DNA of 64,000 nucleotides from Bradyrhizobium iriomotense (lineage in GTDB: Bacteria > Pseudomonadota > Alphaproteobacteria > Rhizobiales > Xanthobacteraceae), in assembly GCF_018130765.1 (NCBI RefSeq), contig NZ_JAFCJZ010000019.1, forward strand, positions 1-64,000, read 5' to 3'. Positions 16,239-25,531 of this stretch are shown here, one piece after another; position 1 is the stretch's first letter, and the number at the start of each line of letters is the position of its first letter. The position numbers were made by a program, and so were the translations under genes. Below the pieces are notes generated by a model, which was not told where the DNA came from, ran no database searches, and worked only from the letters and a program-made list of their open reading frames with translations.

Positions 16239-17150
16239 ATGTCCCTCGCCACCTCGCTTCCCGCACCCCGCAGCCGCTTCAACACGCTGCCGCTCGCCAT
16301 CGGCCTGTTCTGCCTGCTCTGGAGCTATGCCTTCGTCGCCGGCAAGATCGGCGTCACCCATTGTCCGCCGCTGATCCTGCTCGCCGCGCGCTTCTCGTTC
16401 GCCGGCATTTTGATCCTGGGTGCGACGTTGATCCGCGGCGAGGCCTGGTCGCTGTCCTGGCGCGATGTCGCGATCTTCGCCGTGCTCGGCATCGCCAACA
16501 ACGCGCTCTATCTCGGGCTCGGCTACACCGGCCTGCAATCGGTCTCCGCCGGCCTTGGCGGCTTGATCGTCTCGGCCAATCCGGTGTTCACGGCGGCGCT
16601 CGCCACGCTGCTGCTGGGCGAAGGCATGACCTGGCGAAAGGCGGCCGGCCTTCTGCTCGGCATCATCGGGGTGACGGCGATCGTCTGGCATCGCCTCTCG
16701 GTCGGCACCGACTCTGCTCACGGCATCGTCTTCACGCTGGCTTCGCTGGCCTCGATCGTCGCCGGCACCATTTTGTTCAAGCTGCTGGCGCCGAAGGGAT
16801 CCCTGTGGATCGGCAATGGCGTGCAGAACCTGGCTGCCGGCTTCGTGCTGACGCCGGTCGCGCTGACCTTCGCCGATGTCCACGCGATCGACTATACGCC
16901 CAGCCTGATCGGGGCTTTCGCCTTCCTCGTGCTCGGCGGCTCGATCCTCGCCTACTGGCTCTGGTTTCATCTCTTGAAAGTCTGCGGCGCCACCGCCGCC
17001 AGCGCCTATCACTTCTTGATGCCGCCGCTCGGCATGCTGTTCGCGTATATCGTGCTCGGCGAGCATGTCGAGGCGCGCGATTTGCTCGGCATCATCCCGG
17101 TCGCGCTCGGCATTTATCTGGTGACGCGACCGGCGAAGGCGGGGTCGTGA
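16239..17150 (+). CDS. DMT (EamA) family exporter
   Basis: An inner-membrane transporter of 303 residues with ten predicted hydrophobic segments in two EamA repeats. The first repeat opens with LPLAIGLFCLLWSYAFVAGK and contains the typical ILLAARFSFAGILIL. The second repeat begins near residue 165 (GIVFTLASLASIVAGTILFK) and ends with MPPLGMLFAYIVLGEH. Families of this type export amino acids and other metabolites; the substrate here cannot be told. Control by the divergent LysR regulator is likely from the arrangement. Confidence 0.93.
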   Translation: MSLATSLPAPRSRFNTLPLAIGLFCLLWSYAFVAGKIGVTHCPPLILLAARFSFAGILILGATLIRGEAWSLSWRDVAIFAVLGIANNALYLGLGYTGLQSVSAGLGGLIVSANPVFTAALATLLLGEGMTWRKAAGLLLGIIGVTAIVWHRLSVGTDSAHGIVFTLASLASIVAGTILFKLLAPKGSLWIGNGVQNLAAGFVLTPVALTFADVHAIDYTPSLIGAFAFLVLGGSILAYWLWFHLLKVCGATAASAYHFLMPPLGMLFAYIVLGEHVEARDLLGIIPVALGIYLVTRPAKAGS

Positions 17151-17151
17151 G

Positions 17152-17262
17152 ACTGTCATTCCGGGGCGACGCGAAGCGTCGAGCCCGGAATCCATCACGC
17201 CACCAACTCCGCTGATCGATGGATTCCGGGTTCGCGCGCCGCGCGCCCCGGAATGACAACCT
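17152..17262. repeat. GTCATTCCGGGGC-type palindromic repeat
   Basis: Begins with GTCATTCCGGGGCGACGCG and ends with GCCCCGGAATGAC, with inner AATCCATC and GATGGATT blocks also inverted. It fills the gap between the convergent DMT and TIGR02186 genes. A copy of the same class is at 61691-61797 and a shorter one is at 59390-59465. Between convergent genes it could form a bidirectional hairpin terminator. Confidence 0.85.
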
Positions 17263-17264
17263 CC

Positions 17265-18032
17265 TCAATCCTTCCGGAACACGATCGATGCCATCCACCC
17301 CGTCATCAGCGCCATCGCCACCGTGGCGAGCCCGTAGACGAGCCCGTTCTGCCGCGCGGTGGTGGCGACGAACTGCTCGAAGCCGACCTTGACGATCTCG
17401 AAGGCGGTCTCGGTCTTGGTGACCAGCGCGCCGTTGGCGAACAGCTTGATCTCGACCTCATAGGTGCCGATCGGCACCTCCGCCGGCAGCGGAATGCCGG
17501 TGCGGAACAGTGTCGGCGTCAGGAATGTCACCGCGCTCGGGTCTTCGCGATAGAGCCCGCGCTGGGTGCGCAGGCGGATGAAGGCCGAGCGGAACGCATC
17601 GTTCGGCACCACGTCGGCAAAGTCGCCGCTGACCCGCTGGGTCAGCAGCACGTTGTTGAGGCCGATCTGCTGGCGCCGCGCGATCTCGGGCGAGGTGATG
17701 GCGTCGAAGGGACGGTTGGCGAACAGCGCCAGATAGCTCGGCACCTGCAGGAACTGCCGGTAGTCGGTGTTGATCCAGATGCCGAAGGTGCGTTCTTTCC
17801 GCCGCGTCACCATGTCGGCGCGCGGGCCCATCACGGTGACCACGAGATCGTAGGCGGTGCGGTCGGCGGGCGTCGTCGCGTCCTTCTCCACCGAGCCGAA
17901 CAGCACCAGCTCCTCGCCGGAATAATTCGGCGTCACCGTGACGCGATGGTTGGAGACCGACACGATCAGCCGCTCGGCGCGCGCGACTGATCCGAGCAGC
18001 AGGACGACAAGGAGGGCGAGGAGGACGCGCAT
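17265..18032 (-). CDS. TIGR02186 family membrane-anchored protein
   Basis: A 255-residue protein with an N-terminal signal (VLLALLVVLLLGSVARA) and one C-terminal transmembrane segment near residues 228-248 (LVYGLATVAMALMTGWMASI), leaving a large periplasmic domain. The mature start ERLIVSVSNHRVTVTPNYSG and FRTGIPLPAEVPIGTYEVE match the TIGR02186 family, which in alphaproteobacteria accompanies TauE/SafE-type permeases. Function is unknown; a helper role for that permease is inferred. Its ATG shares one base with the TauE stop (TGATG), so the two are coupled. Confidence 0.86.
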   Translation of the reverse strand: MRVLLALLVVLLLGSVARAERLIVSVSNHRVTVTPNYSGEELVLFGSVEKDATTPADRTAYDLVVTVMGPRADMVTRRKERTFGIWINTDYRQFLQVPSYLALFANRPFDAITSPEIARRQQIGLNNVLLTQRVSGDFADVVPNDAFRSAFIRLRTQRGLYREDPSAVTFLTPTLFRTGIPLPAEVPIGTYEVEIKLFANGALVTKTETAFEIVKVGFEQFVATTARQNGLVYGLATVAMALMTGWMASIVFRKD

Positions 18033-18949
18033 CAGCTGCTCACCCCTAACTCACGGATGGTGAAGAGATCATCGGGCCGGATCACCAGCTCGACCGCGAA
18101 GCGGACGCCGACCGAGAGGATGAGCAGGCCCAGCAGCAGCCGCAGCTGCTCGCCGCGGATCTTCTGGCCGGCACGTGCCCCGAACTGCGCCCCGGTGACG
18201 CCGCCGACCATCAGGATCAGCGCCAGCACGGCATCGACCAGGTGATTTGTCGCCGCGTGCAGCATGGTCGCGACCAGCATGGTGACGAGGGTGAGGACCA
18301 TCGACGTCCCGATCACGGTCGAGGTTGGCACCCTGAGCAGATAGATCATGATCGGCACCAGGATGAAGCCGCCGCCGATGCCCATGATGGCGCCGATGAA
18401 GCCGATCAAGGTGCCGACGATGAGCACAGGGATGACCGAGAGATAAATCTTCGAGCGCTTGAACCGCATCTTCAGCGGCAGACCGTGGATCCAGTTGTGC
18501 TGGCGCCGCGGCGGCACCGCGCCGCGCCGGGTCCGCATCAGGGCGCGCAGGCCTTCCAGAAACATCAGGCTGCCGACGGTGGTGAGCAGCACCACGTAAG
18601 AGAGCGCGATCATCAGATCGAGCTGCCCAAGCGCGCGAAGCTGCGTGAAGGTCCAAACGCCGAGCGCCGTCCCGGTCACGCCGCCGGATAAAAGGACGCT
18701 CGCCAGGGCCGGGTCGATCGCACGCCGCCGCCAATAAGTCAGGGCGCCGGAAAAGGAGGAGGCCGCGATGTGGCTCGCCACGGAAGCGACCGCGACCGCC
18801 GGGGTGATGCCGATGAAGATCAGGAGTGGCGTCATCAGGAATCCGCCGCCGATCCCGAACATGCCGGAGACGAAGCCGACCGCCGCGCCCATCGCCAGCA
18901 CCAGGAAGACGTTGACCGGAAGATCGGCGATCGGGAGGTAGAGCTGCAT
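18032..18949 (-). CDS. TauE/SafE (TSUP) family permease
   Basis: An integral membrane protein of 305 residues with eight or so hydrophobic segments, in the family that moves sulfite, sulfonates or related anions. The two half-repeats each contain a glycine-rich signature: GFVSGMFGIGGGFLMTPLLI in the first and GFIGAIMGIGGGFILVPIMI in the second. ATG at 18949 is chosen because the sequence upstream of MQLYLPIADLPV is unlike the family. The stop overlaps the start of the TIGR02186 gene. The transported anion cannot be told from sequence. Confidence 0.92.
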   Translation of the reverse strand: MQLYLPIADLPVNVFLVLAMGAAVGFVSGMFGIGGGFLMTPLLIFIGITPAVAVASVASHIAASSFSGALTYWRRRAIDPALASVLLSGGVTGTALGVWTFTQLRALGQLDLMIALSYVVLLTTVGSLMFLEGLRALMRTRRGAVPPRRQHNWIHGLPLKMRFKRSKIYLSVIPVLIVGTLIGFIGAIMGIGGGFILVPIMIYLLRVPTSTVIGTSMVLTLVTMLVATMLHAATNHLVDAVLALILMVGGVTGAQFGARAGQKIRGEQLRLLLGLLILSVGVRFAVELVIRPDDLFTIRELGVSS

Positions 18950-19026
18950 TGAGCCTGGTCCGGCGGACGATCGAAGACTGCGGAATGCTCGCGCAGGACG
19001 AGCGATTGCCGCGTTCCTCACATAGC

Positions 19027-19076
19027 CGAAAACGCCGCGCCGCGGGACAACGAATTGAACACGGCGCGGCGTTTTT
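19027..19076 (-). terminator. Hairpin terminator with T runs on both strands
   Basis: The arms AAAACGCCGCGCCG and CGGCGCGGCGTTTT pair over 14 bases around a 19-base loop, and T runs follow on either strand. It lies downstream of the small secreted protein gene on the minus strand and upstream of the TauE gene, so its likely job is to end the former transcript before the latter promoter. Confidence 0.75.
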
Positions 19077-19221
19077 CGCAACAAACCTGTGCCCTGAGCC
19101 GAATTCAAGGCACTGCATCTGCGGCTTCTTTTGCCTGGAAATAGCCCAGCCCGGTTGCGGCTCGAGCGAACGGCGTGCCTCCATACACACCTGAACAGCG
19201 ATGCGGGCGGCGAAGGTCGCG

Positions 19222-19620
19222 CTAATCGCAGCCAGTGATGCGCTGGACCGCCTTTGTGTACTTCAGATGAAGCGAGCTGTTTGCCGTGTCCGAAGCGGCA
19301 TTACGACCCAGCATGCGATCCGAGTCCAGGCATGTTTGGAGGTCTTGCTGGATGCGCGAGCACGACCCCAAGGCGTTCTTCTCGGCCTCTTCCTTCGACA
19401 TTCCAAATCCAACAAACGTCTGTACACGACCGGCCTCGGTGTCGACCGCCGATACAAGAGTGATTTCCGAAATGTAGTAAGACGAGCACGAGGCGGCGAG
19501 AGCCTCGGTGGACGTACCCGGCATTCCCAGCGAGAGGACGACCAGCGCGGCCGCCTGCATGTTGGTTCTCTGGTTTGGACAACGATCGTCTTGCCTGCGC
19601 GACCAGTTGAGAATGCCCAT
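19222..19620 (-). CDS. Small exported cysteine-containing protein, unknown function
   Basis: A 132-residue protein I do not recognise with confidence. A hydrophobic export segment (MQAAALVVLSLGMPG, then EALAASC) follows a polar N-terminal stretch of about 20 residues. The mature part has an Ala/Asn/Cys segment (EEAEKNALGSCSRIQQ) loosely like DUF4189 proteins, with several cysteines that could form disulfides. ATG at 19620 is preceded by AAGGAG at eight bases, the best ribosome site; ATG at 19560 would give a shorter, more ordinary signal peptide. A strong terminator follows. Base composition here looks less GC-rich than in the core genes. Confidence 0.68.
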   Translation of the reverse strand: MGILNWSRRQDDRCPNQRTNMQAAALVVLSLGMPGTSTEALAASCSSYYISEITLVSAVDTEAGRVQTFVGFGMSKEEAEKNALGSCSRIQQDLQTCLDSDRMLGRNAASDTANSSLHLKYTKAVQRITGCD

Positions 19621-19789
19621 CTTTGTGCTCCTTTGTGGCACCCGAACTGGCGATTGCCGCCATCGAAAGGGTCCGAAGCGTTGATGCAGATCAATAGCCG
19701 AGCATCGTCAGCCCGCGACGATAACCGAGGTAAAGGGACGTGAACGCAGCCTGATCCACATCGTCCTGACGAAAAGGCCGGGTGACAAG

Positions 19790-21091
19790 ATGAACGGGAA
19801 TGTCGTCGCTCTTCTCAACCCCATCAAAACGATCAGGGCGCACAAGATCCTGAGTGTCGCGTTTTTGGCTCTCGCGCTGACGTTGATAGCGGTCGTCAAC
19901 TCATTTCGATTTTCACCAGATCCGAGCGGAGATGCAAGTTTCATCAACCGCGCCCAGCAGAAGTCCGTACCGGGAATCAAGGTGAGTGCGAGCGCACTCG
20001 GAGCGGATGAGAGCGAAAGGAGTTTTGGCGAAAATCTGGCCGGCTACAACATTCAACCCGTCTGGCTGTCGATCGAGAACGAGACCGATGAGGCATTGGC
20101 GCTTCTCCCGGTCGCCATGGATCCCGATTATTATTCTGCCTATGAGGTCTCCTACAGATTCCACGGCGCTCTGTCATGGTTCGCCAACCGCGCCCGTGAA
20201 GAATTCTTTCTCAAGCGCCAGATGCCGAGCGACCTTGCGCCGCACAGCAAGACGACGGGCTTCGTCTACGGGGTTCTGGATGCCGGCATCAAATATGCGC
20301 ACATCATGATCGTCGGGAAGAACCGCGTGGAGAGTTTCGACCTTGCGCTGTTGGTTCCAGGGCCGCCGTTTGTCGGCACCAATATTCGGGCCGAGAAAGT
20401 CTATCCCGGCACGAAGATCGAGGAACTCGATCTTTCGTCATTACGGGAGAGATTTGCAAACTTCGCCTGCTGTACTAAAGGGCCTGAGGGGAAACGTGAT
20501 GGTGATCCGCTCAATCTCGTCATCATCGAAAGCAAGCAAGACCCCATCGTCCCTCTTATTGCCCGCGGATGGCACCTTGCCAGACAGCTCGATTTTGCAA
20601 GCGCGATCGAGACCGCGCGCGCATTCTTGCTTCGAGATCCGTATCAGACGTCGCCTGTGAGCCCGCTTTACGTGTTCGGCCGCAGGGAAGACGTCGTCGT
20701 TCAGAAAGCCCGGTCCACCATCAATGAGCGCATTCACGCCCGATTTTGGCTGACGCCGTACACCTTCGATAATCGAAGGGTATGGGTCGGCCATGTGAGC
20801 CGGGATATTGGTGTCCGCCTGACCGATCAGACATGGAATTTGACCACGCACAAGATTGCGCCCGACGTCGATTTCGATCGGGCCTATTTTCTTCAGGATC
20901 TCATCATGTCCGGATTCACCGAGCGATTCGGTTACGTCAATGGCGTCGGAGCCGCACCACCATCCGCGCCGCGTGCAAATCTGACAGGCGACCCCTATTA
21001 CACCGATGGATTGCGCGCGGTCATATTCCTGTCGAATCAAATAGCGCCGCTCGGCAAGATCGACAGGCTTGCCTGGGACACGCCGCCGTAG
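19790..21091 (+). CDS. LssY C-terminal domain protein, membrane anchored
   Basis: A 433-residue protein. One transmembrane segment near residues 20-39 (ILSVAFLALALTLIAVVNSF) anchors an extracytoplasmic body. The C-terminal half (about 225-430) matches the LssY C-terminal domain: GDPLNLVIIESKQD, IARGWHLARQLDFASAIETA, SPVSPLYVFGRREDVVVQKA, WVGHVSRDIGVRL and APDVDFDRAYFLQDL are in the usual order. LssY was named in the Legionella type I secretion cluster, but this domain alone has no proven function. No secretion genes are nearby. Codon use is less GC-biased than in the flanking genes, which suggests horizontal acquisition. Confidence 0.8.
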   Translation: MNGNVVALLNPIKTIRAHKILSVAFLALALTLIAVVNSFRFSPDPSGDASFINRAQQKSVPGIKVSASALGADESERSFGENLAGYNIQPVWLSIENETDEALALLPVAMDPDYYSAYEVSYRFHGALSWFANRAREEFFLKRQMPSDLAPHSKTTGFVYGVLDAGIKYAHIMIVGKNRVESFDLALLVPGPPFVGTNIRAEKVYPGTKIEELDLSSLRERFANFACCTKGPEGKRDGDPLNLVIIESKQDPIVPLIARGWHLARQLDFASAIETARAFLLRDPYQTSPVSPLYVFGRREDVVVQKARSTINERIHARFWLTPYTFDNRRVWVGHVSRDIGVRLTDQTWNLTTHKIAPDVDFDRAYFLQDLIMSGFTERFGYVNGVGAAPPSAPRANLTGDPYYTDGLRAVIFLSNQIAPLGKIDRLAWDTPP

Positions 21092-21131
21092 TGCGAGGGA
21101 CCCTGTTCGCGGAGCGCTATCGCATCGCGCT

Positions 21132-24100
21132 TCAGTGCGCCGCTGACGCCGAGCGCTTGGCCGCAACCGGCTTCGGCATGGGCTTCGCGGTCGCCTGCGG
21201 CGCGCTGTCCCAGCCGCCGTTCGGGGCCGCGACGTTGACGGCGTCGTCGGGCTGCGGCTCGGCGCTGAACGTCTGGATCGCGAGCTTGGCGGCGGCGAGC
21301 GATTGCGGGTCGAGCCGCTTGGCGACGTCGTCACGCTTGCCGGCGGCATCCGCATCGCCCTGCGCGGCCGCGAGGCTGAACCATTTGTAGGACTCGGCGA
21401 GGTTCTGCTCGACGCCGATGCCGCGGGCATAGAGGATGCCGAGGTTGAACTGGCTGTCGGCGACACCGCGATCGGCAGCTTTCCGGAACCACTGCGCCGC
21501 GCTCTTGTAGTTGGCGCCGCGTCCGCCGCCGTCGGCATCGAGCACGGCGAGGTTGTGCATCGCCTTGGCGTTGCCGCGCTCGGCGGCCTGGGTGTAGTAG
21601 CGGCGCGCGATGTCGGCGTCCTTCTTCACCCCGAGGCCCTTTTCATAGAGCGTGCCGAGGCGGAAGGTCGCGGGCACCACGCCGGCCTGCGCCGCGCGGT
21701 CGTACCACTTAGCCGCTTCGTCGTAATTGGTGGCGACGCCCTTGCCTTCGGCAAAGCGCACGCCGATCTCGTAGGCCGCGGTCGCATCGCCCTTCATCGC
21801 GGCGGTGCGCAGGGCTGGACCACCGATGCCGTCAGGCAGCTTCTCGCTCGGCGGCACCTGGACAAGGCCGAGCCGCGCACGGCTGGTGCCTGACAGCGCG
21901 CCGGTGATGTCGCTGCTCGCAGCAGGCGGCGGCACCGCCGTGGCAGGCGCCTGCGGGATCTCGACCGAGGCCGAGCTGCCGGAATTGGGAGTGGGCACCG
22001 GCGCAGCATTGTTCTGCGATTGCCGCCCGATCGGCGTCGGCGAGGTCATCGACGGCGTGATCTGCTCCGGCGCGGCCGGCTTGGTCTCGACCGGCGGTGG
22101 CGGCGCCTGCGGGGCCGGCTGGCTCGGAGTATCCTGCATCGCCTGCGGCGCCGGCGGCGCGCTGCTGCCTTCGAGCAGGTTCATCGCCATCTTGAACGTG
22201 CCGAGCACGATCACGACCACGCTCGCGCCGACCAGCAGCGAGCGGATTTTTGAGGTGATAGTCGAGCCGCCTTCCTGGCCCTTCTCCTTGGCGCGGGCGA
22301 TCGCGGCCTTGGCGCCACGGGCCGGCTTCTCGGGCGGCTGCGCAGCGGCAGCTTGCGCCGCGCGGCGCGCGGCCGCGATGAAGCTCGACGACGACACCGG
22401 CTCTTTCGGTGCGGCGGGGATCTCGCTGATCGCGCTCTCGGAGGCGGCAATCCGCTCCGATGGCGTGGCAACGCGGCCGCCCGGCCGCGTGCCCGGTTCG
22501 AGCGGATGATCCGGCGGCAATTCCGGCGCGATCGCAGCGCGTGCGGGCGCCGTATGCGGCTCCAGGATTTCGCTGATGGCGCGCGATGGCACCGGCGGCG
22601 GTGGCGGCACCGGCGGCGGCGCAGCCGGTGCGGCGGCATGGAATTCACGCGGCGCAGCGACGAAGGCGGAGTGCGGCGGCTGCTGCATGGCGGCCGGGTT
22701 CGGCAGCTCCGGCTTCGGATCGTATTTCGGCGGCTGTGCTTGCGGCCGTGGCTCACGCGCCACCGGCGCGGGCTCCATCGGCGCGGCCATCGGCATCGCC
22801 ATCGTCTGCGGCGCAGGGGCCGGCGGTGCGGTGCGCACCGCGCGCAGATCGCCCTCGATCATGGAGAGGCGATCAACGACGTGGCCGAGCGCGCTGTGCA
22901 CGGCGTCGAGCGAGTCCTGCGTGCTGCGGTTGGTCTCGGCCTGGCTGAAGCGGATGTCGGAGAGCTCGCGCTTGACGAGATCGACCACGCCTGAATCGAC
23001 AGGCGGTGCGGAGTTGCGGCTCTCGGCAAGCGCTGAATAGGTCGCCTGCTGCCGTTCCAGGTGCCTGAGGATGTCGTGCAGGCCGTCCTCGACGCGACTC
23101 AAATTTCCGTTGCGCGGATCGGCGGCGGCCTCGATCCGCTCCAGCAGATACGAGACGCGCTGTTCGAGATGCGCGAAGGTCGAGGCGGAATCGTTGCCGA
23201 CCTGCATGCGGTCGAAACGGTCCGACAGCGCGCGGATCGCGGCTTCCAGATGCTCGGTGCTCTCTGACGGCTGCGGCCGTTCGCGGGTTTCGAGCGCGGC
23301 AGTGAGCGCGGCGATGCGCTGCTCCAGCACCGCGAAACTGTCGCTGTGGCCGGACGAACGGGTGATCTGGTCGACCTTGGACGACAGCAGCTGCACGTCC
23401 TCGGACAGCCGTGCCAGTGCCTCGTTGGAAGCGACGTTGGAGACGATGCCGCGTAGCGCCGCGATCGCGCCTTCGAGCTGCTGCACCGTCGAGGGATCGT
23501 TATTGGCGCGCAGGATCAGATCGAGCTTGGCGCCAAGATTGCGGATCGCCTCGTCATAGCCGGTGAGCTGCTCGGCCGGCGTCAGCGTGCGCAGCACCTG
23601 CTTGATGTCGGACAGCGCGCGCTCGATGCCTGACAGCACCTGGCCGTCGGTGCCGTTGGAGCGGGTCTCGTCGATGCGCCGATGCAGCGAGCGGATCTCG
23701 TTCTCGATCGATTCGATCGCGCGCCGCGGCATCGCCTCGGTGATGGCGGTGCGGATCTCCGCAAGCTCGCTGCGGAAGGCATTGATCGCCTGCTCGGTAT
23801 TATCAGGGCGCTGCAGCGCTTCGATCTGGCTCGTGATCTTGAGCAGATGGCGCTCGAGCGCCGAGAAATCCGGCCCTGCTTGCGGTGGCGGCGGGGCATA
23901 GGCAGGCGCGGGCGGCGCCATGGGAGGTGCGTAAGGTGCTGCGGGTGCAATCGAGGGCGCTGAGCGCGGCGGCATCTGCCTGGGGGCAAAACCGTCGAGC
24001 TCGCTCTGGCGCGCGGTGATCTCGGCAACCGCGACGTCGAACGAGGCAGGGCTCAAGGGCGGTGAGTTGCGATAGACCTGAGCTGCCGCGCGCTCGACCG

Positions 24101-24557
24101 CATCGGCCTGGCGCTGGCGCGCCTCAATCGGTGACGGCGCGGGGGCTGGCCGCGGCGCTTGAGGTTGTTGCGGACGGGAGATTTGCGACAGGCGTGCGTC
24201 GAGCCGCGAGATCGCGTCGTTGAGCTGGCGCGCGACGCCCTGCTCGCGCGAGACTTCTCTTTCACGAGAAGAGTCTTGGCGCGGGGCGGGCTTTGAAATC
24301 CGTTCGATCTGCTGGGTGATCGCGTCGAGCCGCTGGTGGATGTCCGCGACTTCGCGGCTCTCCTGACTCGGCATGTGTTGCGGGCGTTGATCCTGACGCT
24401 GGTCGTAAGGTCCGCGAAAGTTTGGCGGCGCAGTCTCGCCGAGCGTGGAGTTCAGCCAATCGTTGAGTGACATGCCCGCGCGACGCGCAGCAGCTTCGGC
24501 CCGCTCCCTCACGGATGGATCGATGCCGTCAACACTCCACGATACGCGCGAATTCAT
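21132..24557 (-). CDS. PodJ-like polarity/SEL1-repeat protein
   Basis: A 1141-residue single-pass membrane protein. The N terminus (SVDGIDPSVRERAEAAARRA, then GMSLNDWLN) matches the start of alphaproteobacterial PodJ-like polar organisers. A long cytoplasmic region with coiled-coil heptads and Ala/Pro-rich linkers follows. One transmembrane segment lies near residues 768-790 (RSLLVGASVVVIVLGTFKMA). The periplasmic end holds about five SEL1 repeats (roughly 915-1090; EIGVRFAEGKGVATNYDEAA, then RLGTLYEKGLGVKKDADIA). In Caulobacter PodJ localises polar components; that role here is inferred from architecture. No C-terminal peptidoglycan-binding domain is seen. ATG at 24557 is preferred to an upstream TTG because it fits the family start. 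Confidence 0.85.
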   Translation of the reverse strand: MNSRVSWSVDGIDPSVRERAEAAARRAGMSLNDWLNSTLGETAPPNFRGPYDQRQDQRPQHMPSQESREVADIHQRLDAITQQIERISKPAPRQDSSREREVSREQGVARQLNDAISRLDARLSQISRPQQPQAPRPAPAPSPIEARQRQADAVERAAAQVYRNSPPLSPASFDVAVAEITARQSELDGFAPRQMPPRSAPSIAPAAPYAPPMAPPAPAYAPPPPQAGPDFSALERHLLKITSQIEALQRPDNTEQAINAFRSELAEIRTAITEAMPRRAIESIENEIRSLHRRIDETRSNGTDGQVLSGIERALSDIKQVLRTLTPAEQLTGYDEAIRNLGAKLDLILRANNDPSTVQQLEGAIAALRGIVSNVASNEALARLSEDVQLLSSKVDQITRSSGHSDSFAVLEQRIAALTAALETRERPQPSESTEHLEAAIRALSDRFDRMQVGNDSASTFAHLEQRVSYLLERIEAAADPRNGNLSRVEDGLHDILRHLERQQATYSALAESRNSAPPVDSGVVDLVKRELSDIRFSQAETNRSTQDSLDAVHSALGHVVDRLSMIEGDLRAVRTAPPAPAPQTMAMPMAAPMEPAPVAREPRPQAQPPKYDPKPELPNPAAMQQPPHSAFVAAPREFHAAAPAAPPPVPPPPPVPSRAISEILEPHTAPARAAIAPELPPDHPLEPGTRPGGRVATPSERIAASESAISEIPAAPKEPVSSSSFIAAARRAAQAAAAQPPEKPARGAKAAIARAKEKGQEGGSTITSKIRSLLVGASVVVIVLGTFKMAMNLLEGSSAPPAPQAMQDTPSQPAPQAPPPPVETKPAAPEQITPSMTSPTPIGRQSQNNAAPVPTPNSGSSASVEIPQAPATAVPPPAASSDITGALSGTSRARLGLVQVPPSEKLPDGIGGPALRTAAMKGDATAAYEIGVRFAEGKGVATNYDEAAKWYDRAAQAGVVPATFRLGTLYEKGLGVKKDADIARRYYTQAAERGNAKAMHNLAVLDADGGGRGANYKSAAQWFRKAADRGVADSQFNLGILYARGIGVEQNLAESYKWFSLAAAQGDADAAGKRDDVAKRLDPQSLAAAKLAIQTFSAEPQPDDAVNVAAPNGGWDSAPQATAKPMPKPVAAKRSASAAH

Positions 24558-24765
24558 GACTCTGTCCGGTTCCGACTCCGGCGCCCCACCCGGCGCCTCC
24601 AGCCTCCCCACGCGTGCCGGTTGCAAAGACAATCGAATTTGGCGCGGGTCGTCTGCCTCGAAAACCGACTTTTTCCTGTTACGGTAAATAACGGGTTAAG
24701 GAACGTGGCGCGGGTGTCTTAAAGTTGGGCGGCGGGAGCTTGGGGACATGCACCATGGTCGGTGC

Positions 24766-24885
24766 GCTCCCTCCCCCGCTTGCGGGGGAGGGCGGGGGAG
24801 AGGGTGCTTCCGCAATCGAGAACCCCCAAGAGGAGAGAGCCCTCACCCGGCGCTTCGCGCCGACCTCTCCCGCAAGCGGGAGAGG
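24766..24885. repeat. CTCCCTCCCCCGC-type palindromic repeat, copy 5
   Basis: The left module contains CTCCCTCCCCCGCTTGCGGG then GGAGGGCGGGGGAGAGGG. The right module contains CCCTCACCCGGCGCTTCGCG and CTCTCCCGCAAGCGGGAGAG. It occupies most of the 349-base gap between the padR stop and the PodJ-like start. The rest of that gap, about 24558-24760, must hold the PodJ-like promoter; no clear -35/-10 pair was seen. Confidence 0.85.
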
Positions 24886-24906
24886 TGACCGGCACCGCCT
24901 GCGCGC

Positions 24907-25497
24907 TCAGCCCTTCCCCTCGCGCTTGCCATCCTCGATCGGCACCACCGCGGCCTTGCCGCTCATCGTCGACAGCGCCGCGAGGGCCTCCTCGCAAAAA
25001 TCGGCCACCATCTGCTCGTGGCGGGCCCCTAAGCGGAGCAGGAGCAGGTTGCCGAGATCGAGCCGGCCTTCCGCCGTGCCGTCCGGAAAACGCTTCTTCA
25101 GGATGCGCTCGTAATTGGCGTGACGGTCGCGGTGGTGCTCCAGGCGGGCCATCAGGTCGGTGCGCAGCGGCTCGATGTCGATGCTGTCGAGCGCATGGAG
25201 GCGAACCAGGAGGTCGTCCTTGGTCGAGGCTGGCGTGCTTGGCCGCGCGGCCCAGTGCCGCAGCGCTGTTCTACCCTCGGGCGTGAGCGTATAAACCAGC
25301 TTGTTGGGCTTGCCTGTCTGCACGACCTCGCGACCCTGGATGTAGCCGCGGTCGCGCAGCTTGGAGAGCTCGCGGTAGATCTGCTGGTGGTCGGCCTTCC
25401 AGAAGAAGCCGATCGAGGAATCGAACGTCTTGGCGAGCTCGTAGCCCGTCATCGGCCGTTCCGTCAGGCATGCGAGGATTGCGTCGCCCAGTGCCAT
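24907..25497 (-). CDS. PadR family transcriptional regulator
   Basis: A winged-helix repressor of 196 residues. The N-terminal domain (ALGDAILACLTERPMTGYEL, then FWKADHQQIYRELSKLRDRG) is the PadR DNA-binding domain. The C-terminal part (about 90-180) is the helical dimerisation domain of the long PadR type. PadR proteins usually repress the neighbouring divergent genes and respond to an aromatic or lipophilic ligand. Here the divergent genes encode an NTF2-like protein and beta-oxidation enzymes, so a lipid or acyl-type signal is a guess. Two dyads overlap both predicted promoters in the gap. Confidence 0.93.
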   Translation of the reverse strand: MALGDAILACLTERPMTGYELAKTFDSSIGFFWKADHQQIYRELSKLRDRGYIQGREVVQTGKPNKLVYTLTPEGRTALRHWAARPSTPASTKDDLLVRLHALDSIDIEPLRTDLMARLEHHRDRHANYERILKKRFPDGTAEGRLDLGNLLLLRLGARHEQMVADFCEEALAALSTMSGKAAVVPIEDGKREGKG

Positions 25498-25531
25498 GAC
25501 TGGCCTCCTTCTTCGACCTTGACCAACTCGC

